From Chloroflexota bacterium (GTDB lineage: Bacteria > Chloroflexota > Limnocylindria > Limnocylindrales > CSP1-4): a stretch of 35,656 bases of DNA. The stretch spans positions 27,682-63,337 of the forward strand of contig PMBG01000104.1 in NCBI GenBank assembly GCA_003153755.1, in the 5' to 3' direction. Position 1 is the first letter of the stretch. Each line of letters starts with the position of its first letter. Both the position numbers and the translations under genes were made by a program. Shown here one piece after another: positions 31,901-35,656 of this stretch. The notes under the pieces are model-generated. The model had not been told where the DNA came from and made no database searches. It saw nothing but the letters and a program-made list of their open reading frames with translations.

Positions 31901-33691
31901 TCAGCTGCCGAAGGTGAAGGCAAAGGCCTGCGCCCCGGGCGCGTCGAACGTGATCGTGAGCGTCGCCTGCCCGGACGCGGGAAGGTGGACGAGGTGATAG
32001 AGCCTGGAGCCGGACACGGTAATCTCCCCTGAGGACGAGACGTCCTCGGTTGCCGCCGGCGGTGTCGCCGCGCCGTCGACGGTCACGTGCGCCGTGACCG
32101 AACCCGGGGCCGACATCACCAGGTAGACGTCGCGCGCTTTGAAGCTCAGCGTCAGCTTGTCTCCCGATTGCGTTGCGGTGATGTACTGCGACGTCACGTC
32201 CCAGACCCCGTTGAGTCCCCAGGAATTCAGGTCGAGCTGTGACGGCAATTGCAGCGTGTGAGTCCCATCGCCCGGATACGTGCCCTGGAACCCTGCGTGG
32301 CGCGCGGATCCCAGATACGTCTCCGGGGTCTGGTCGTTCGCAATTGGCACGCCGCCCTGTGCACCGCTCTGTCCGGCGGTCGCCCCCGGCAGCGCGGACT
32401 TGCCGGCCTCTTGCAGAAGCGCCCGAATGTCGGCCTCCGTCCCGTCGTAGTCTCCCTCGCCGAATTGCTCGGCTCGGATATGACCGGTCGCGTCGATCAA
32501 GTAGTGCGCCGGCCAGTACTCGTTTCCGTAGGCGTTCCACGTCGAGAACTCGTTGTCCTGTGCGACGGGATATGTGATCCCGAAGCGGGAGATCGCGGCC
32601 GAGACGTTGCCGGTGTCGTGCTCGAAGGCGAACTCAGGGGCGTGGACGCCAACGACCACCAGGCCGTCGGCAGCGTACTTCTGATACCAACTCTCGACGT
32701 GGGGCAGCGTGCGAATGCAGTTGATGCACGAGTAGGTCCAGAAGTCCACCAGCACAACCTTGCCTCGAAGCCCCGCCAGCGTCAGCGGCTTCGAGTTGAG
32801 CCAGTTGTCGATACCGGTGAACTCGGGCGCGGCGCCCATGTCGGGCAGGGCGGACCCGTTCGATGCCGGCCGGCTGGACGGCTGGTCGTGCCCTTCCAGC
32901 TGGCTCAAGGCCGCCTGGACGGGGTTCGCCCGCTCGAGTCCCTGCAGCGCGTCGGTCCAGTTGGGGAGCGCGCCGGTGAGGCCGGCCGACAGGGCGGTGT
33001 CCGCTCCGACTGCCATCAATCCCGCGGTGACGATCACGACGACGCCGAATGCCTTGGTGGCCCACGCGGATGCCGATCTCATCCGGAGCCGCGACATCAT
33101 CGCACGACCGCCCTGGGCTATGACGAGCAAGGGCAACCCGGCTCCAACCGAGTAGGCGAAGACGAGAAGGAGCGTCGAGGAGGAGCCAGGCGCGGTCACC
33201 GCGAGGCTCGTGATCGCTCCGAGAATCGGACCGGCGCACGGCGTCCAAACAAGCCCGAGCCCAACGCCGGTGAGCAGCCCGCCGGCGATGCTGCTGCGCC
33301 GCGGCTTGCCCGCTCCGGTGGTCGATGACATGGACATGGCGCCGGGCGTCGACTGTGTCATCAGACGCGCGCCGGCCCGTTGCAGCCGCCCGGTCGCCCG
33401 CTCGAACACTTCCGAGATGGCCGGAACCAGAAGCGTCAGCCCGAAGATCGCGATTATCGCGATGGCTACGTCCCGGAGCGCTGAGCTTGGGAGCCCCAGC
33501 GCCGAGATGATCTGGACGCTCGCCAGTGTGAAGACCGTGAAGCTGGCAATAAGCCCGGCGATGACCAGATATGGCCGGCGCCGGTCTCCGTCGGCTCCCG
33601 TCGCCAGAACGATGGGCAGGATGGGGAGCACGCAAGGTGATACCGCAGTGACCAATCCGGCGATGAAGGCGACGAGAACGAGTACGAGCAT
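31901..33691 (-). CDS. dipZ: DipZ: CcdA-type thiol transporter fused to a TlpA-like thioredoxin
   Basis: 596 aa. Residues 1-245 form the CcdA membrane domain, with the two redox Cys in VSPCVLPILP (Cys20) and WTPCAGPIL (Cys152). A linker leads to an extracytoplasmic thioredoxin/TlpA domain (about 290-430) with YSCINCIRTLP (Cys322, Cys325) and WPAHYLID. The last ~150 residues are a beta-rich domain, as in mycobacterial DipZ. The protein carries electrons from cytosolic thioredoxin across the membrane to reduce disulfides outside, for example in cytochrome c maturation. Start ATG has AAGGA 8 nt upstream. It sits between the Met/His-rich lipoprotein and the two-component genes, all on one strand. 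All redox cysteines are present. Confidence 0.95.
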   Translation of the reverse strand: MLVLVLVAFIAGLVTAVSPCVLPILPIVLATGADGDRRRPYLVIAGLIASFTVFTLASVQIISALGLPSSALRDVAIAIIAIFGLTLLVPAISEVFERATGRLQRAGARLMTQSTPGAMSMSSTTGAGKPRRSSIAGGLLTGVGLGLVWTPCAGPILGAITSLAVTAPGSSSTLLLVFAYSVGAGLPLLVIAQGGRAMMSRLRMRSASAWATKAFGVVVIVTAGLMAVGADTALSAGLTGALPNWTDALQGLERANPVQAALSQLEGHDQPSSRPASNGSALPDMGAAPEFTGIDNWLNSKPLTLAGLRGKVVLVDFWTYSCINCIRTLPHVESWYQKYAADGLVVVGVHAPEFAFEHDTGNVSAAISRFGITYPVAQDNEFSTWNAYGNEYWPAHYLIDATGHIRAEQFGEGDYDGTEADIRALLQEAGKSALPGATAGQSGAQGGVPIANDQTPETYLGSARHAGFQGTYPGDGTHTLQLPSQLDLNSWGLNGVWDVTSQYITATQSGDKLTLSFKARDVYLVMSAPGSVTAHVTVDGAATPPAATEDVSSSGEITVSGSRLYHLVHLPASGQATLTITFDAPGAQAFAFTFGS

Positions 33692-33811
33692 GGGATGCGT
33701 CCTTGGGCGGCCAGCACAACGGGCTGGAGAGGAGATGCCGTTGAGGGATCCCGCGCGAGTTCCTGGGCCGCTCCGTTCGTTTCGAAGCGGCCCGAGATAC
33801 GGGGCCTAGCG

Positions 33812-34045
33812 CTACTTGCTCGCGCTGGGGCTCACTTCCATCATCGCGCTGGGACTTTCGTGCATCATCGCGTCCGGGCTCGCGCTGGGGCTCTCGTGCA
33901 TCATCGCGCTGGGGCTTTCGTGCATCATCGCGTCCGGGCTCGGACTGGGGCTGGCTGCTGGCTGGGTGCACGCGGCCAGGCCGATGCTCAAGCCCATCGC
34001 GCCGATCGCGAGCAATCCCAGCAGTTTTCGGGGTGATCTGTGCAT
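33812..34045 (-). CDS. Small Met/His-rich repeat lipoprotein
   Basis: 77 aa. A signal peptide with lipobox LAAC (Cys26) is followed by a mature part that is almost entirely low complexity. A Pro/Ser stretch leads to two 20-residue units (38-57 and 58-77), each built from DAMMHESPSAMM; the MMHE motif occurs three times. Met-Met-His clusters outside the cell often bind copper or silver, so a metal-binding or metal-sensing role is possible; this is inference. GGAGG lies 6 nt before the ATG. It is the first gene of a row with dipZ, response regulator and kinase, 120 bp before dipZ. The frame continues upstream but lacks conserved or signal-like sequence. I know of no named family for it. Confidence 0.75.
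   Translation of the reverse strand: MHRSPRKLLGLLAIGAMGLSIGLAACTQPAASPSPSPDAMMHESPSAMMHESPSASPDAMMHESPSAMMEVSPSASK
33815..33934 (-). repeat. Two 60-bp tandem units inside the Met/His-rich lipoprotein gene
   Basis: The DNA repeat encodes the two 20-residue DAMMHESPSAMM units. It is in frame and coding, and could change copy number by slippage. Confidence 0.75.
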
Positions 34046-34409
34046 TTCATCCTCCGGCTTTGGGTGGTTACCGGCCGAAGGATCGGACCTGCCTGTGACG
34101 TCGAAATGACAGGTCGATGACAGGAAGATGACAAAGGTGGTTTGGCTGGAGGAGCCAGCCGATACCCCGCGGGTGAAGAATCGCGCCCTGGTGCTTTCGA
34201 ATTTGACGTACGAGAGATTGGCCGGACGGTCGGCTTCGCCTGATCGAGGGGCGGAGATTCGTTCCCGCACCTGTGTCGACCATACGGGCGCCGGCTGCCG
34301 CCGGTGATTCCTGGCACCGCGACACCAGTTTCGGCTCCGTCCCGCGTTGTGTAGTCAAGACGGGCAACCCCCGACCGCCCCGGACTCATCAACCGAATGG
34401 AGCGCGATC
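34046..34409. other. 364-bp divergent intergenic region
   Basis: It separates the Met/His-rich lipoprotein (minus) from the repeat surface protein (plus). It holds the three 11-bp-phased TGTCAT repeats (34106-34134) and the ribosome-binding sites at both ends (GGAGG on the left, GGAG at 34399-34402 on the right). Open frames here (for example on the minus strand between 34068 and 34367) lack a ribosome-binding site and recognisable sequence. Confidence 0.5.
34106..34134 (-). promoter_or_regulatory. Three 11-bp-phased direct repeats, Pho-box-like
   Basis: On the minus strand the order is TTGTCAT-CTTC-CTGTCAT-CGAC-CTGTCAT. The 7-bp unit with 4-bp gaps is the layout of the PhoB box (CTGTCAT repeated at 11 bp) and fits OmpR-family regulators generally. 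It ends 60 bp before the lipoprotein that heads the dipZ and two-component row. No clean -10 box is placed at the usual PhoB distance. Confidence 0.65.
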
Positions 34410-35656
34410 ATGGACGACATCACCGCGGACTCGAAGCCGGATCCTCAAACAGGAGACACAGCTGTGGAGTCGGACCGGCTGCGGCCCATCGTGCGGCTGA
34501 GGCTGGGGCTCGTTCATCGAGCGAGCACTCGCCTCCCGGCGGGTGTTGTTCTGGGGATGATCGCCGTGCTGGCCGCATCGGGGTTGGCGTTCGGCGCGCA
34601 GATGCTCCCGATCCTCCAGAGCGGAAACCCAGCCGCGAGTCAGATGGAGGGTCAGCTTACGCCCGCAACGCCTGTGGTGGTCTCAGATCAGGAGGAGCCG
34701 ACCGCCCTGCCTACCCTGGCTCCAGAGGACTCGCCGGCCTCAAGCCAGATGTCGCCCGAACTCGAACCGACGCTCGTGCCGAGCGATCCGCCAAACGGGG
34801 TCACCAGCCCGACCTCGACTCCGCGCCCGATAATCCATGCGACGCTTCCACCGTCGGGCTACCTCAGCTTCGCGGCTAAGGCGGAGGGTGGCTGTGCCAG
34901 GCTGTACTGGGCAGCCTTCGACGACCCGAGCCGGGCCTACTACCGAGTCGTCCGTTCGACGGACGCCGGCGTCGAGTGGCCGCTCGGGGCACATGACACG
35001 CTGGTCGCATCATTCCGCGACGCCGGCCAGGTGAGCACCCTGGACTGCCCAGCCGCCGGCACGTACACGTACCGCGTGTTCGTGGACGAGGCGACGAGTG
35101 CCGGATACGTGGTCCTGGTCTCGAGCAATTCCATGACGATCGCCCTGATCGGGTCAACCTCGAGGCCGCCCACGGCCACCCCCGCGCCCACGCCCACCCC
35201 CACGCCCACGCCCACCCCCACGCCGATCGTCACGCCCGTACCGGTTGACATGGGTCCGCTCAACGTGACGGCCAATACCAACGGTACCTACACGATCACC
35301 TGGAATGCCTACAGCGGACCGCTCGCATTCGGCGGCTACGCCATCTGCTACACGACCAACGAGAACGCCTCCTTTGGTTACGTAGAAGGCTTCGGGGGAG
35401 TCATAAGCACCAGCAAGACCGCCATCTCCTGGACGGGCACCTTCCCGTGGGCCGCCACTCTCAAGGTCAAGGTCGAAGCGCTCTACTGGCCGCCCACCGG
35501 CCGCGCCCAGAAGGCCGGCGAAACCACGGTCACCGTCATTCCCTACACGGGAGCAACTCCGACCCCCGCGCCGAACCCAACGCCCACCCCGACGCCGACG
35601 CCGACGCCCACGCCGGTTGACATAGGTCCGCTCAACGTAACGGCCAATACCAACGG
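34410..35656 (+). CDS. Membrane-anchored repeat protein with FN3-like modules and Thr-Pro linkers (3' end outside window)
   Basis: 415 codons are open to the window edge. A cytoplasmic N-terminus (1-43) is followed by one transmembrane helix (about 44-66, VVLGMIAVLAASGLAFGA), a Pro/Ser/Glu-rich spacer to about 148, and a beta-rich domain (150-247) with GGCARLYWAAF and TYTYRVFVDEA. A Thr-Pro linker then leads to a ~100-residue FN3-like module (about 278-385). A second Thr-Pro linker and the start of an identical-looking module follow (PVDIGPLNVTANTNG against PVDMGPLNVTANTNG). GGAG lies 7 nt before the ATG. The protein probably projects from the cell surface. There is no known family, and the number of repeats cannot be seen. 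Confidence 0.8.
   Translation, partial: MDDITADSKPDPQTGDTAVESDRLRPIVRLRLGLVHRASTRLPAGVVLGMIAVLAASGLAFGAQMLPILQSGNPAASQMEGQLTPATPVVVSDQEEPTALPTLAPEDSPASSQMSPELEPTLVPSDPPNGVTSPTSTPRPIIHATLPPSGYLSFAAKAEGGCARLYWAAFDDPSRAYYRVVRSTDAGVEWPLGAHDTLVASFRDAGQVSTLDCPAAGTYTYRVFVDEATSAGYVVLVSSNSMTIALIGSTSRPPTATPAPTPTPTPTPTPTPIVTPVPVDMGPLNVTANTNGTYTITWNAYSGPLAFGGYAICYTTNENASFGYVEGFGGVISTSKTAISWTGTFPWAATLKVKVEALYWPPTGRAQKAGETTVTVIPYTGATPTPAPNPTPTPTPTPTPTPVDIGPLNVTANTN
35168..35222 (+). repeat. Low-complexity Thr-Pro linker DNA
   Basis: A run of ccc/acg/acc triplets encodes alternating Thr-Pro between the first domain and the repeat modules. A similar run occurs at about 35566-35612. Both are simple-sequence stretches prone to length change. 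Confidence 0.8.
35241..35656 (+). repeat. Coding tandem repeat, period 372 bp, running out of the window
   Basis: The 44 bp from 35613 to the window end match those from 35241 with two differences (tgacatgg/tgacatag and gtgacg/gtaacg). The period is 372 bp, or 124 codons: one FN3-like module plus one Thr-Pro linker. Such near-identity suggests recent module duplication or gene conversion. Confidence 0.85.

Noticed and set aside
33815-33950. Direct repeats resembling a small repeat array
   Set aside because: They are in-frame coding repeats of the Met/His-rich lipoprotein.
34068-34367. Minus-strand open frame of 99 codons in the intergenic region
   Set aside because: No ribosome-binding site, no signal or domain, and it covers the phased regulatory repeats.

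Overview
The window is high-GC bacterial chromosome, densely packed with genes on both strands and often with divergent or convergent neighbours. I see no rRNA, tRNA, CRISPR array, insertion sequence or phage gene. The mix of genes suggests a free-living, probably soil or plant-litter Chloroflexota of the Limnocylindria/Ellin6529 kind: secreted GH6-CBM2 and GH10-CBM22 enzymes, many small lipoproteins with Thr-Pro linkers, DUF3105 and DUF4232 proteins, DipZ, and several starts with a TAnnnT box only 6-8 nt upstream (a leaderless pattern). A high-GC actinomycete is the alternative. The taxon is inferred, not proven.

Layout. 1-1923 (-): chemoreceptor cut by the window edge, with a sugar-binding-protein fold whose two lobes are in swapped order. 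2114-3010 (-): metF. 3352-5211 (+): secreted GH6 cellulase with CBM2 and a strong terminator. 5429-7147 (+): LacI-like ligand-binding protein with no DNA-binding domain. 7237-7881 (-): DUF3105. 7984-8799 (-): Cys-rich pentapeptide-repeat protein. 8926-9357 (+): SRPBCC protein. 9441-10511 (+): C39-like lipoprotein. 10701-14438 (+): multidomain GH10 xylanase. 14493-15557 (-): LacI regulator. 15641-16585 (-): EamA exporter. 16684-19527: two paralogous lipoproteins flanking a DUF4232 lipoprotein; the second copy carries upstream a decayed fragment of the EamA gene. 19535-21049 (-): GH51 arabinofuranosidase. 21230-23073 (-): 57-aa membrane protein plus ABC exporter, divergent from a TetR gene (23239-23847). 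23951-25399 (+): UbiE-type methyltransferase fused to a membrane domain. 25469-25885 (-): DUF1801. 26082-28165 (+): glpD and an overlapping Ig-fold lipoprotein. 28181-29488 (-): MFS. 29608-30015 (+): lipoprotein. 30051-34045 (-): Met/His-rich lipoprotein, dipZ, response regulator and histidine kinase, with three 11-bp-phased TGTCAT repeats upstream. 34410-end (+): membrane-anchored repeat protein, cut by the window edge.

How the genes work together. The left half reads as a plant-polysaccharide locus. GH6 and GH10 act outside the cell on cellulose and xylan, and the GH51 enzyme, which has no signal peptide, trims arabinose side chains from imported oligosaccharides. A true LacI repressor and two other proteins with sugar-binding-protein folds (the chemoreceptor and the HTH-less protein) could sense the released sugars. 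No sugar importer is present here. The right half is membrane and envelope biology: ABC export under a TetR regulator, a possible quinone-type methyltransferase fusion, glycerol-3-phosphate oxidation, and an extracytoplasmic thiol-redox unit (DipZ) with its own two-component system.
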